The position numbers and the translations under genes were made by a program. DNA of 64,000 bases from Phyto melanocephala (lineage: Eukaryota > Arthropoda > Insecta > Diptera > Rhinophoridae): positions 76,457,126 through 76,521,125 of the forward strand of contig OW799237.1 of NCBI GenBank assembly GCA_941918925.1, in the 5' to 3' direction. Below are positions 21,400-32,808 of this stretch, piece after piece (position 1 is the stretch's first letter; each line of letters begins with the position of its first letter). The notes beneath the pieces are model-generated. The model was given only the letters and a program-made list of their open reading frames with translations. It ran no database searches and was not told the origin of the DNA.

Positions 21400-22345
21400 A
21401 AAGCGATGATTAAAACATTTTTGCAAACTTTCTGTTGCTTTAAAAGAACAATTATTATTATCAATTGGAAAACTCATTTTAAAGCAATTTTGTAATTTAA
21501 AAAGTGGGCAATGCCACGCCCCTACAATTTAAATAATAATATTTTTTAGCTGCTTCTAACTAATTTAATCTTATGAAACTCCGCACACATTAAATTTTTA
21601 GAGAAAACATTTTTGATTAAAATGTGGGCTTTACCACGCCTATATAAAATCAATATTATTTTGCAAGTACTTCTAGCCAGAGTACGAAAACAAACAAAAG
21701 GAAACGTTTCCAATAGTTTTGTTTCGATCATTTCAGAGAGGGAAAACAAAACGAAACAAAACCCAGGATAACGGTACATGCATTTTGTTTTGTATTGTTT
21801 TGTACTATGAGTGCAAACAAAACCAGAATCGAAAAGTACTCAGCTTCAATATGTAACATGCAAAACAATACAGTACAATACTTTCTGCAAACGTTTCAAA
21901 ACGTTTGCTGATTGATTTGCTCCTTACATGAAAAATTCTACATGTTTATTGCTGCTTGTTGTTGGAAATTTTTTAACATTTTACCTACCTACATTAATTT
22001 TATGATCCTAATAACGATATGAAGTCACTGACTATAGTTTGCGAAATGGTAATGGTGCATTGTTATTATGACTGTTATAATCTTTTTGTTCTGCAAACGT
22101 TTGCAAACGTTTCATTCTTGTTTCGTACTCAAACGAAACATACCGTCAAAGCAAAGCCTAAGTACAAAACCCGAATTGTTTTGTTTATGCTCTTTTGCAT
22201 TGAAAAGTTTGTGGTTTTGTTTTGCTCGCAAACAAAACGATTCATGAAAATTTAAAAGTTTCTGACTTAGATGATTTGTACTGTGTTTCGTTTCGTTTCT
22301 TTTCGTTCACTGCTTCTAGCTAATAAATTTTTGCAAAACATTGAC
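21400..22345 (-). repeat. Short DINE-type repeat block split by a hAT MITE
   Basis: Two units with AAAGTGGGCAATGCCACGCC (near 21499) and AATGTGGGCTTTACCACGCC (near 21621) followed by similar AT-rich tails form a small tandem block resembling the one at 11710-12060. The block continues after the MITE at 22313 (TTCTAGCTAATAAATTTTTG). Confidence 0.5.
21670..22320. mobile_element. hAT-type MITE, 8-bp duplication
   Basis: Element 21678-22312 (635 bp): left end CAGAGTACGAAAACAAAC, right end read inward CAGTGAACGAAAAGAAAC. It is flanked by CTTCTAGC at 21670-21677 and 22313-22320, a perfect 8-bp duplication of the nTCTAGAn type favoured by hAT elements. The interior holds many copies of AAACGTTTGC/AAACGAAA-like words, plausible subterminal transposase-binding repeats. 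No transposase. Confidence 0.82.
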
Positions 22346-23477
22346 TTCCATTGATTTCGCGCAAAACAGCAACATAAAAATAAGAAAAGTAGACACTGTC
22401 ATACCGACTGCAGAAATTAAACTTTTTTGAAATATCCTGTTCTTTCCACTACAAATTTGTTGCCATCTAATGTACCTAAATGTGTGCTTAATTATATTTG
22501 TAATTTTTTTTTTCTATTTCTTAAAAACAACATTTAATCAACCACTACACATACATGCATACATTTTCGCAGCCTCGCTAAGGGCTATCAGATAAAAGAA
22601 GAGCTACAGCTCATTAAATTATATGTGTGTATATGTGTGTATGTGTGTTTGAAATTACTCTTATGATTATGTACTCGAATCTACACACACTATTGAACTG
22701 GAAAGATGTGACGAACCATGAATAAATTATTAGGTGAAAAGGAAATTTTTAATGTTGTCAAACTAAACTTTAATCAAATTCAATTCGAAAAGATAAATTT
22801 ATGGATTTTTAATTATCTCAATTTAAAAAAAGGACTTACTTTTACAATAACTTTTCAATGTTTTAAGGCACTACAAAAATACAATTACGAGTAGTAATAA
22901 GCTTTTTGTTGTTAATAACACATCAAACTATTCTTTTAAAACTATTCACAATAAGAGTGTTTTGGGATGTTTCCAAAAAATAAATTGTTATTTAATGGTA
23001 CATGGGACATATACATAGAATGTATGAATTGTTAGCATGTAGCCTTTATTTCAAATGTTAAGGCTTTTAAGTCACACGATTTAGATGACCAATTCTTATC
23101 ACGATTAGGAAATGTTTTTTTAGTTCTTGAACACAAAATGCATGGATACTCACATAATTAGTGATTAAACACTGCAAAATTATCTTTATTTCAATTTGCA
23201 GTTGAGAGGCTTGTTTTTAGGTGACCCATTCTTTTAATAATCAATCTTATATTATTTATACTTAATCAATATTTAGCCAAATATTTGACCTTGGGCGCAA
23301 CATTTTTTGAAACTATTTTTCAATATTCGTGTAACTTTGTGTTTTGACTTACCCTTCAAATTAAAATTTATCCCTAATTTTTGGTCTTTATAGAATTTAA
23401 TATATAAAAAGTATTACGACTTTAATGCAAAAAAAAAGTTATTAAAATATTCTTTTGTTGGGGAAGGTCTGATTAAA
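22346..23477. other. AT-rich spacer with a mariner scrap
   Basis: At 23060-23116 the minus strand reads RDKNWSSKSCDLK, a decayed version of the mariner NWPPRSCDLTP motif containing the third catalytic Asp. The rest of the interval shows a GTGTATATGTGTG microsatellite near 22622-22650 and nothing else. Confidence 0.5.
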
Positions 23478-23748
23478 AACAAGTAAGAGCGCTATATTCG
23501 GCCGTGCCGAATCTTATATACCCTTCACAACGTGTAGTCATGCAATAACAGTAGTTTGTGTCACCATTCATCCCATATGAAATACGTATGTATGTACAAG
23601 CATATAACAAGCAAGAGCACTATATTCGGCTGTGCCGAATCTTTTATACCCACCACCAATTTTATGTACATTTAAAGCACAATATTTATTATTTTGTTAA
23701 TCGCTATGGAATAATCTATTTATAATAAAATATGTATTACTTTCTTTG

Positions 23749-24364
23749 TAGAGGGTGGTTAAATTTTTATGTTGAGGGTGAACTACAGCTAGTCTTTAAA
23801 TTTGTTTTCTGCATTTCATTTGACATTTCTCAATCTCAAACTTACTCAATTTGATCCGTGGAAAGATACGCAAATGAGCAACGCTTTAAAGTTATTCAGG
23901 TTTTTTATGAAAATGGGCGTTCAAATCAAAATGTATTTTGTGCACTTCGTAATTCTGTTGATCAACATAATCGTTCAAATTCGTCCACAATCGGGAAAAT
24001 TGTAAAAAATATTTAAATTTCTGCAAAACGGGTCTGTATAAAATGTTAGAAAATCTGTGAATGCCTTCTTAGTTCGTTGAATGGGAACCATTGCTGTTTT
24101 TTGCGATAGTGTGGCAAAAGAGCAGTCAAGCTCGACTCATCATCGTGCCCAACAATTGAGCATCAACGTTGTCATTGAAAATTTGGACCATCAGATAGAG
24201 GAGTGGCGCCAAGGATGGGGGGGGGGCCATTTGGCCGATATTCTGTTAAATGCATAATTGAACCGTACAAATATTTTCATTACAAAAGAAATAATAATAA
24301 TTTCCTAAATAATTTGTTTTTTATTTAAATTCAACATCAGCCCTTAAAATTTAACCACCCTTTA
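23749..24364 (+). mobile_element. Mariner-type MITE with transposase ends, TA duplication
   Basis: Element 23751-24362 with inverted ends GAGGGTGGTTAAATTT and the complement of TTTAACCACCCTT, flanked by TA. The uninterrupted site CTTTGTATAACTTCG is present in the family A copy at 50010-50024. Across frameshifts the plus strand reads QVFYENGRSNQNVFCALR (mariner HTH) near 23900-23950 and GGHLADILL near the end, so the deletion joined N- and C-terminal coding parts. The sister copy at 5439-5927 sits at the same position of its host element. Confidence 0.8.
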
Positions 24365-24429
24365 TAACTTCGATATGCTACTAAAATGCTTTTGTAAATG
24401 TAGTCTTTCAATGAAAGTGGGCATTAAAG

Positions 24430-25590
24430 TAGGTGTGTCAATAAAGTTTCTGCTAATAAATACAACTTAGATATTTCAATATAGTCCTTATTTTCCAAAA
24501 AACTTTGTCAATAGAAAAATTAAATGAATTTAAGATAAACCTTTATATGGGAGGTACACGTTATAGTGGGCGTGTCACCTAAACTTTTTGGCACAACAAC
24601 TACATTGATTAGAAGGATATATGTAGCAAATTATCTCATCATACCTCTAATTTTGTCGGCTTTATGAGCTTTAACGTTTCATTAGCGGTAGATAACGTGA
24701 AAAGTGGGACAATAATGACACTGCCTAGGGGGATATACGTAGCAAATTTGATCATCATTCATCTAATTTTGGCGGTTTTATGAGCTTTTAAATTTCATTA
24801 ACGGTAGATAACGTGAAAAGTGGGCGTTATAGTAGGCGTGTCACAGTTGTTTTTGCGAATGAGTGCATTTTAGATGTTTCAATATAGCCTTTTATTATTC
24901 CAAAATCGTTTTTAATAGAGAAATTATATGAATTTTAGGTAAAACGTTATATGGGAGGTGAGCGTAAAAGTGGGCGTGGCACCTTAATTTTTTGGCACAA
25001 TAATGACATTGCCTAGGGGGATATACGTAGCAAATTTGATCTTCATTCATCTAATTGTGGCGGTTTTATGAGCTTTTAATTTTCATTAACGGTAGATAAC
25101 GTGAAAAGTGGGCGTTATAGTAGGCGTGTCAAAGTTATTTTTACGAATGAGTACATTTTAGGTGTTTCAATATAGCCCTTTATTATTCCAAAATCTTTAT
25201 TAATAGAGAATTTATATGAATTTTAGCTAAAACGTTATATGGGAGGTGGGCGTAAAAGTGGGCGTGGCACCTTAATTTTCTGGCACAGTAATGACATTGC
25301 CTAGGGGGACTTACTTAGCAAATTTGATCATCATACCTCTAATTTTGGCGGTTTTATGAGCTTTTAAATTTCATTAACGGTAGATAACGTGAAAAGTGGG
25401 CGTTTTAGTAGGCGTGTCAAAGTTATTTTTGTGAATGAGTACAACTTAGGTGTTTCAATATAGCCCTTTATTATTCCAAAATCTTTATTCGTAGAGAGAT
25501 TATATGAATTTTAGGTAAAACGTTATATGGGAGGTGGGCGTTAAAGTGGGCGTGGCACAATGATTTTCGGTTATAACAAAGCCTCTCACC
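24430..25590 (-). repeat. 288-bp tandem repeats inside family A
   Basis: GTAGATAACGTGAAAAGTGG recurs at 24688, 24803, 25092 and 25380; the last three are spaced 289 and 288 bp. Each unit contains GTGGGCGT..GTAGGCGTGTCA, CGTTATATGGGAGGTG and CCTAGGGGGA. Units differ by scattered substitutions, so the array is not very recent. Other family A copies have only one or two such units. Confidence 0.8.
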
Positions 25591-26243
25591 AAAAAACATA
25601 GTGTGCAAAATTTCAGAGTCGTACATCCAATTTTGTTGCTTTTATGACGTTTTTGTTTTTAAATATACCGAAAAATACACTGTGCGGTATAAATTTTCGT
25701 ACATTTTGATCGATAACTCCTTTCCTAATGCATAGATTTAGATAATTTTCGGGGAATACTATTGTTTTGACTCAGAAAACATATATTCGAAGTTTCATGA
25801 GTCTACGTTAATGCGTTTGGACACAATTCCATTTTATTCGATGTTCGAAGGACACGGTTTTTTCGACCTACTCTTGCTTTTCGAGCTATAACTCTCTTCC
25901 AAATATTCCGATTTAGCCCATTTTCAATACCAAACAAACCTTGCTTATAAGAAAGATTCTGGCAAAATTTGAGCCCCCTAGCTTTTTCGGTGCGACCTCT
26001 ATCGTGCTTTCAACAGACGGACAGACGGACAGACGGACGGACGGACATAGCTAGATCGTCATCAAATCAAACCCTGATTCAGAATATATATACTTTATGG
26101 GGTCTAAAATGGATATTTCGATGTGTTACAAACGGAATGACAAAATGAATATACCCCCACCATTTTTTTGGTGGCGGGTATAAAAAACACACATATATAA
26201 AAACATCCCATTGTAAAATTATAAATTTACGTATGTATGTTAA

Positions 26244-27030
26244 AACAAGTAAAAGCGCTATATTCGGCCGTGCCGAATCTTATATACCCTTCACAACGTG
26301 TAGTCATGCAATAACAGTAAATTCACGTATGTATGTTAAAAAAAACAAAAAAAAAATAAAAAATAAAAAAAAAATTTAAAAAAAAAAAATTTAAAAAAAA
26401 AATTAAAAAAAAAAAAATTATTATATACATATATAATATATATAAAACAAAAAAAAAATAAAAAAAAAATTAAAAAAAAAAAATAAAAAAAAATAATAAT
26501 AAAAATATATATAATATATTAAATAAAAAATAAAAAAAAAATTAAAAAAAAAAATTTTAAAAAAATTTAAAAAAAATTTAAAAAAAATTTTTTTTGCCTC
26601 AGCTGGGATTCGATGCCACGTTTTCTCTAACCAGTATACACGTTTGTATGTATGTATGTTGTTGTTGTAATGTTGTTTTTATGAAAAGAAAATCGAGGTG
26701 GTCGTGGGTTTTTGCTCATATCTCAGTTGTTTATGTACCGATGTTTCTGATTTTCAATACCGATCTACTCCCGAATATTTCTGATATTTTAATACCTTAC
26801 CCGGGTCCAACCTATGTCGGGGGGCTTCAAAAAGTTGATTTCAACATACACACGGACAGACGGTCAGACGGACAGACGGACAGACGGACAGACGGTCAGG
26901 GCTTAATCGACTCCTCTATTCATAAGCTTTCAGAAAATATATACTTTATGGGGTCGGAAATGAAAATTGTAGAAATTTCACACGGAATGACAAACCTATA
27001 TATACCCTTTTTCACTGTGTGAAGGGTATA
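26244..27030 (-). mobile_element. DINE-1-like (Helentron) copy, family C
   Basis: Complete ends: AACAAGTAAAAGC with hairpin ATTCGGCCGTGCCGAAT on the left, TGTGAAGGGTATA on the right. Contains a long A-rich tract (26335-26590), GAGGTGGTCGTGGG, CGGACAGACGGACAGACGG units and CTTTATGGGGTCGG. The 142-codon ORF across it is a translation of the repeat, not a supported gene. Confidence 0.8.
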
Positions 27031-28465
27031 AAAAATAAAAAATAAAATTTTTTTAAAAAAATAAAAAAAAAATATAAAAAAAAAAAATTTAAAAAAAATT
27101 AAAAAAAAAAATTTTTTTTTTAAATAATTAATATAAAAAATAAAAATATAAAACAAAAAATAAATACAAAAAAAAATTAAAAAAAATTAAAAAAAAAATT
27201 TTTAAAAAATAATAAAAATATAAATAATATATTAAATAAAAAATAAAAAAAAAATTTTAAAAAAATTTTAAAAAAATATAAAAAAAATTTTTTTTGGCTC
27301 AGCTGGGATTCAATGCCACGGTTACTCCAACCAGTATACACGTTTGTATGTATGTATGTTGTTGTTGTAATGTTGTTTTTGTGAAAAAAAATCGAGGTGG
27401 TCGTGGGTTTTTGCTCATATCTCAGGTGTTTATGTACCGATGTTTCTGATTTTCAATAGCGATCTACTCCCGAATATTTCTGATATTTTAGTACCTCACC
27501 CGGGTCCAAGCGATGTCTGGGGGCTTCAAAAAGTTGATTTCAACATACACACGGACAGACGGTCAGACGGACAGACTGACAGAGCTTAATCGACTCCCCT
27601 ATTCATAAGCTTTCAGAAAATATATACTTTATGGGGTCGGAAATGAAAATTGTAGAAATTTCACACGGAATGACAAACCTATATATACCCTTTTTATACC
27701 CTTCACCTGTGGTGCACAAGGGTATATATAGCTTTGTCATTCCGTTTGTAATTTCTACAATTTTCATTTCCGACCCCATAAAGTATATATTTTCTGAAAG
27801 CTTATGAATAGAGGAGTCGATTAAGCCCTGACCGTCTGTCCGTCTGTCCGTCTATCCGTCTGTCCGTCTGCCCGTCTGTCCGTGTGTTGGTTGAAATCAA
27901 CTTTTAGAAGCAACTATATGTTCCTCAGATCTGTATATGGTATCAATCTCTTGGAAATATCCAGGAATGAATCGCTATTGAAATTCAGCAGAATCGCCCC
28001 ATAACTTTCTGAGATATGAGCAAAAAACCACGACCACCTCGTGTTTTTTCACAATTACAACAACAACATACATACATAGATACATGTAAAAAACATACCA
28101 AACAAAAAAAATTACAAAAAAAAAAAATATTAAAAATAAGAAAAAAATAATAAAAAAAAATACAAAAAAAAATTTTAAAAAAATTTAAAAAAAAATTTAA
28201 AAAAATTTTTTAAAAAAATTTAAAAAAAATATAAAAAAAAATAATAAAATATAAATAATATATTAAATAAAATAAAATAAAATATTTTTGGCTCAGCTGG
28301 GATTCGATGCCACATTTATTCTAACGTGTACGTATGCACGTATTTTATATGGGATGAATGGTGATACAAACAATTGTTATTGCATGACTACACGTTGTGA
28401 AGGGTATATAAGATTCGGCACGGCCGAATATAGCACTGTTACTTGTTCACTGTGTGAAGGGTATA
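27031..28465 (-). mobile_element. Family C copy, 3'-truncated, split by a family B element
   Basis: Body boxes of family C from about 27288 (CTCAGCTGGGATTCAATGCC) to TATATATACCCTTTTT at 27695; the terminal CACTGTGTGAAGGGTATA continues at 28448-28465 after the family B insertion. The left part (27031-27287) is A/T low complexity. The 3' hairpin end is lacking. Confidence 0.7.
27696..28447 (+). mobile_element. DINE-1-like (Helentron) copy, family B, complete
   Basis: Starts ATACCCTTCACCTGTGGTGC pairing with AAGGGTAT (5' hairpin) and ends with hairpin ATTCGGCACGGCCGAAT, ATAGCACTGTTACTTGTT. It carries GTCCGTCTGT units at 27832-27890, ATCTGTATATGG and CCACGACCACCTCG boxes and an A-rich tract. It sits inside the terminal stem of a family C copy with no duplicated bases at the junctions, as expected for Helentrons. 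Confidence 0.82.
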
Positions 28466-28483
28466 AATTTTATTTTTTTTTAT

Positions 28484-29299
28484 TATACCCTTCACCTGTG
28501 GTGCACAAGGGTATATATAGCTTTGTCATTCCGTTTGTAATTTCTACAATTTTCATTTCCGACCCCATAAAGTATATATTTTCTGAAAGCTTATGAATAG
28601 AGGAGTCGATTAAGCCCTGACCGTCTGTCCGTCTGTCCGTCTGTCCGTCTATCCGTCTGTCCGTCTGTCCGTCTGCCCGTCTGTCCGTGTGTTGGTTGAA
28701 ATCAACTTTTAGAAGCAACTATATGTTCCTCAGATCTGTATATGGTATCAATCTCTTGGAAATATCCAGGAATGAATCGCTATTGAAATTCAGCACAATC
28801 GCCCCATAACTTTCTGAGATATGAGCAAAAAACCACGACCACCTCGTTTTTTTTCACAATTACAACAACAACATACATACATACATACATACATACATAC
28901 ATGTAAAAAACATACCAAACAAAAAAAAATTACAAAAAAAAAAATATTAAAAATAAGAAAAAAATAATAAAAAAAACTACAAAAAATAGTTTTAAAAAAA
29001 TTTAAAAAAAAATTTTAAAAAATTTTTTAAAAATTTTTCTAAAAAAATTTTTTAAAAAAATTTAAAAAAAATTTAAAAAAAATAAAAAAAAAATAATAAA
29101 ATATAAATAATATATTAAATAAAATAAAATAAAATTTTTTTGGCTCAGCTGGGATTCGATGCCACATTTATTCTAACGTGTACGTATGCACGTATTTTAT
29201 ATGGGATGAATGGTGATACAAACAATTGTTATTGCATGACTACACGTTGTGAAGGGTATATAAGATTCGGCACGGCCGAATATAGCACTGTTACTTGTT
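28484..29299 (+). mobile_element. DINE-1-like (Helentron) copy, family B, complete
   Basis: Same structure as 27696-28447 and very similar in sequence, with a longer GTCCGTCTGT/GTCCGTCTAT tract (28620-28688), a CATA tetranucleotide tract (28870-28900) and a longer A-rich region. Ends ACTTGTT at 29299. Confidence 0.82.
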
Positions 29300-29396
29300 A
29301 AAAACCAAACGATCGCTTTGAGTGAAAATTTTGCATGTAAATGGTAACCCAAAATTGACACAAGATTTTAATTTAGCGCAATTTGTGCGTAAAGTG

Positions 29397-29575
29397 ATGG
29401 CAACCCCAAAAAAATGGAGAGTTATACGTCTATATTATTGAATAATATTTCAAAATAATGAATGCTTGGTGGCCGCAGTTCGAAAATTTCTTACAAAATA
29501 TGGTCGGAATAGTGTTCGTTAACGGTGAAGAGATTAATTTAAAAATTCAGGGAGACTGGATGCGTTAGAAATGTC
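29397..29575 (+). pseudogene. Mariner transposase N-terminal remnant
   Basis: ATG 29397 opens MATPKKWRVIRLYY, a stop, then IIFQNNECLVAAVRKFLTKYGR. This matches the mariner DNA-binding HTH (FYENG..VAAQRxFRxxYGR). After three further stops the text KNSGRLDALEMS resembles the loop region before the catalytic domain. Nothing catalytic follows. Confidence 0.6.
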
Positions 29576-30174
29576 AAACACACTTGGACACTTTTCGAAA
29601 AAAAAATATTTTTAATACAAAATTATAACTCACCATTGTTATGTAATTTACAATATCTGTAAAGAAATATAGAAAAAGAAAACAATATTAGTCATTGAAA
29701 ATAATTGCATTCAAAATTGTTTATATAAAGATGTGATAGCAGATGTAGTCAACTATATATTACGGTGCCTCTAGTGGTTAAATATTATAACTTTTTGTAT
29801 ATGGTGTTAATAAGAAATGTACCGTTACTTCTTTAAAGTTCTAGGTGTGGGAAATAAGACACAAAGAGAAAATTTGTATTTCCAAGCCCCCTTTGATTCC
29901 ATAAAACACAGCATATAGCGTTTCAACTCTATAGAAAAATTATTTTTAAACAATTCTAACACAATGTTTTTTAAAAAAGCTCATTAAAATTTTCTTTGAC
30001 AGTTTTGTATCTGTACGCAAAGAAACATCAAGGTTGTATGTGATCATAATGTAAGACCAACATAGTATGATTGCATTACATGATTGTAGTTAAAACATAT
30101 AATGGTTGCAAGTCATCATTATTACTGATATCATATTACGACCGCACTTGATCATTAAATAAACCTATATAATC
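29576..30174. other. AT-rich spacer, left flank of the ribozyme array
   Basis: No gene or repeat end recognised; ordinary AT-rich sequence. Confidence 0.5.
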
Positions 30175-30290
30175 ATAATAAAATAATTTAATAAATTGAA
30201 TTTTTATTTTGTCGAACTTTTCTGTTTAAACTATTATTTAAATATTTAATCAGGCTTGAGTTCATATTAATATTCTTTATTTTTACAAAG

Positions 30291-30333
<43 letters not shown>

Positions 30334-30373
30334 GTGATAAATGAAAGAATAAATCTTGAAAAATTATATTTTT

Positions 30374-30444
30374 ACCGACACTAGCCGAGTGGAATGCATT
30401 TTCGAAACCAGCTACGATTTCATCATCAGCACTCTCTGATCGGT
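30374..30444 (-). ncRNA. Hammerhead ribozyme candidate, monomer 1
   Basis: Read on the minus strand: outer stem I ACCGA/TCGGT, internal loop TCAGA/GGCTAGTG, inner stem I GAGTG/CACTC, core CTGATGA, one unpaired T, stem II GAAATC/GGTTTC with loop GTAGCT, core GAA, a very short stem III (AA/TT, loop TGCA), then C as the cleavage-site base before CACTC. Predicted cleavage lies between plus-strand positions 30392 and 30391. The layout is that of a type I hammerhead with a minimal stem III, as in Penelope/retrozyme ribozymes. The extra T before stem II departs from the consensus G-C closing pair and could weaken activity. Confidence 0.6.
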
Positions 30445-30893
30445 GGTTACATGTTGGTTGTAAATATCATCTATTTAACTCACGGGACTTATGTTAATTG
30501 AATTCGGTAACTAATTTTTAGTTTTTCCTATTTCATATATTTTTACCACAATGAGTTAGATTGAAATTTTAACCAAACAGCAACCCTTTTTACTTTTGTT
30601 TGTTAGTATCTTTCATTTATCACTATTTTTGTCCTGCTCTAGCCACCAGTTAGGTAGCGATAAGAACAGATAATTGTTTTTAACAATCAATGTTTATAAT
30701 CATTTGTTTTATTTTCTGTGAGGTCAGTATACAACGAAATGTTGACTGACTAACAGTGAATGAATGATTTTTTGCACCGTGCCCTGTGTTTATATAAATT
30801 GAATTTTTATTTTGTCGAACTTTTCTGTTTAAACTATTATTTAAATATTTAATCAGGCTTGAGTTCATATTAATATTCTTTATTTTTACAAAG

Positions 30894-30928
<35 letters not shown>

Positions 30929-30970
30929 TTTTGATAAATTAAAGAATAAATCTTGAAAAATTATATTTTT

Positions 30971-31041
30971 ACCGACACTAGCCGAGTGGAATGCATTTTC
31001 GAAACCAGCTACGATTTCATCATCAGCACTCTCTGATCGGT
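30971..31041 (-). ncRNA. Hammerhead ribozyme candidate, monomer 2
   Basis: Identical over the 71-nt core region to the copy at 30374-30444; all core and stem bases conserved. This monomer differs elsewhere (TATTTTTGATAAATTAAAG after the T-run), so the motif is kept while flanks vary. Confidence 0.6.
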
Positions 31042-31559
31042 GGTTACATGTTGGTTGTAAATATCATCTATTTAACTCACGGGACTTATGTTAATTGAAT
31101 TCGGTAACTAATTTTTAGTTTTTCCTATTTCATATATTTTTACCACAATGAGTTAGATTGAAATTTTAACCAAACAGCAACCCTTTTTACTTTTGTTTGT
31201 TAGTATCTTTCATTTATCACTATTTTTGTCCTGCTCTAGCCACCAGTTAGGTAGCGATAAGAACAGATAATTGTTTTTAACAATCAATGTTTATAATCAT
31301 TTGTTTTATTTTCTGTGAGGTCAGTATACAACGAAATGTTGACTGACTAACAGTGAATGAATGATTTTTTGCACCGTGCCCTGTGTTTATATAAATTGAA
31401 TTTTTATTTTGTCGAACTTTTCTGTTTAAACTATTATTTAAATATTTAATCAGGCTTGAGTTCATATTAATATTCTTTATTTTTACAAAGAATTTTTTTT
31501 TTTTTTTTTTTTTTTAATTGTGATAAATGAAAGAATAAATCTTGAAAAATTATATTTTT

Positions 31560-31630
31560 ACCGACACTAGCCGAGTGGAATGCATTTTCGAAACCAGCTA
31601 CGATTTCATCATCAGCACTCTCTGATCGGT
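31560..31630 (-). ncRNA. Hammerhead ribozyme candidate, monomer 3
   Basis: Same 71-nt sequence and fold as the copy at 30374-30444, 589 bp after the previous copy. Confidence 0.6.
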
Positions 31631-32148
31631 GGTTACATGTTGGTTGTAAATATCATCTATTTAACTCACGGGACTTATGTTAATTGAATTCGGTAACTAA
31701 TTTTTAGTTTTTCCTATTTCATATATTTTTACCACAATGAGTTAGATTGAAATTTTAACCAAACAGCAACCCTTTTTACTTTTGTTTGTTAGTATCTTTC
31801 ATTTATCACTATTTTTGTCCTGCTCTAGCCACCAGTTAGGTAGCGATAAGAACAGATAATTGTTTTTAACAATCAATGTTTATAATCATTTGTTTTATTT
31901 TCTGTGAGGTCAGTATACAACGAAATGTTGACTGACTAACAGTGAATGAATGATTTTTTGCACCGTGCCCTGTGTTTATATAAATTGAATTTTTATTTTG
32001 TCGAACTTTTCTGTTTAAACTATTATTTAAATATTTAATCAGGCTTGAGTTCATATTAATATTCTTTATTTTTACAAAGAATTTTTTTTTTTTTTTTTTT
32101 TTTTAATTGTGATAAATGAAAGAATAAATCTTGAAAAATTATATTTTT

Positions 32149-32219
32149 ACCGACACTAGCCGAGTGGAATGCATTTTCGAAACCAGCTACGATTTCATCA
32201 TCAGCACTCTCTGATCGGT
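32149..32219 (-). ncRNA. Hammerhead ribozyme candidate, monomer 4
   Basis: Same 71-nt sequence and fold as the copy at 30374-30444, 589 bp after the previous copy. Confidence 0.6.
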
Positions 32220-32737
32220 GGTTACATGTTGGTTGTAAATATCATCTATTTAACTCACGGGACTTATGTTAATTGAATTCGGTAACTAATTTTTAGTTTT
32301 TCCTATTTCATATATTTTTACCACAATGAGTTAGATTGAAATTTTAACCAAACAGCAACCCTTTTTACTTTTGTTTGTTAGTATCTTTCATTTATCACTA
32401 TTTTTGTCCTGCTCTAGCCACCAGTTAGGTAGCGATAAGAACAGATAATTGTTTTTAACAATCAATGTTTATAATCATTTGTTTTATTTTCTGTGAGGTC
32501 AGTATACAACGAAATGTTGACTGACTAACAGTGAATGAATGATTTTTTGCACCGTGCCCTGTGTTTATATAAATTGAATTTTTATTTTGTCGAACTTTTC
32601 TGTTTAAACTATTATTTAAATATTTAATCAGGCTTGAGTTCATATTAATATTCTTTATTTTTACAAATAATTTTTTTTTTTTTTTTTTTTTTTAATTGTG
32701 ATAAATGAAAGAATAAATCTTGAAAAATTATATTTTT

Positions 32738-32808
32738 ACCGACACTAGCCGAGTGGAATGCATTTTCGAAACCAGCTACGATTTCATCATCAGCACTCTC
32801 TGATCGGT
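32738..32808 (-). ncRNA. Hammerhead ribozyme candidate, monomer 5 (truncated unit)
   Basis: Same 71-nt sequence as the other four, in the unit that is cut short at 33050 and joined to the inverted partial copy. Confidence 0.6.

Larger units (their letters stand above)
23607..26182 (-). mobile_element. DINE-1-like (Helentron) copy, family A, most complete
   Basis: Reverse orientation. Right end at 26182 is the 5' hairpin (TATACCCGCCACC read on the minus strand), left end at 23607 is the 3' hairpin with TTCGGCTGTGCCGAA and ACTTGC/TTGTT terminus. Between: GTCCGTCTGT units near 26015-26045, the CCCATAAAGTATATATAT box, and a long central part made of three or more 288-bp tandem units rich in ACGCCCAC. 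A mariner-type MITE is inserted at 23751-24362. Confidence 0.8.
23478..26242 (-). mobile_element. DINE-1-like family C fragment split by a family A copy
   Basis: 23478-23606 is the 3' end (AACAAGT, hairpin ATTCGGCCGTGCCGAAT, TATACCCTTCACAACGTG, ATACGTATGTATGT), and 26183-26242 continues with ACATATATAAAAACATCCCA, the sequence that follows directly in the copy at 42060-42125. The family A element 23607-26182 lies between. The rest of the family C body is missing. Confidence 0.65.

Noticed and set aside
28620..28688. Regular GTCCGTCTGT repeats that could suggest a CRISPR array.
   Set aside because: The units are 8 bp microsatellite repeats without spacers, in a eukaryotic DINE-1-like element.
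30680..30868. An identical 62-codon minus-strand ORF occurs four times (30680, 31277, 31866, 32455).
   Set aside because: It is simply part of the nearly identical tandem unit. The composition is low in complexity, no domain is visible and the lone diverged unit at 49215 does not keep it.
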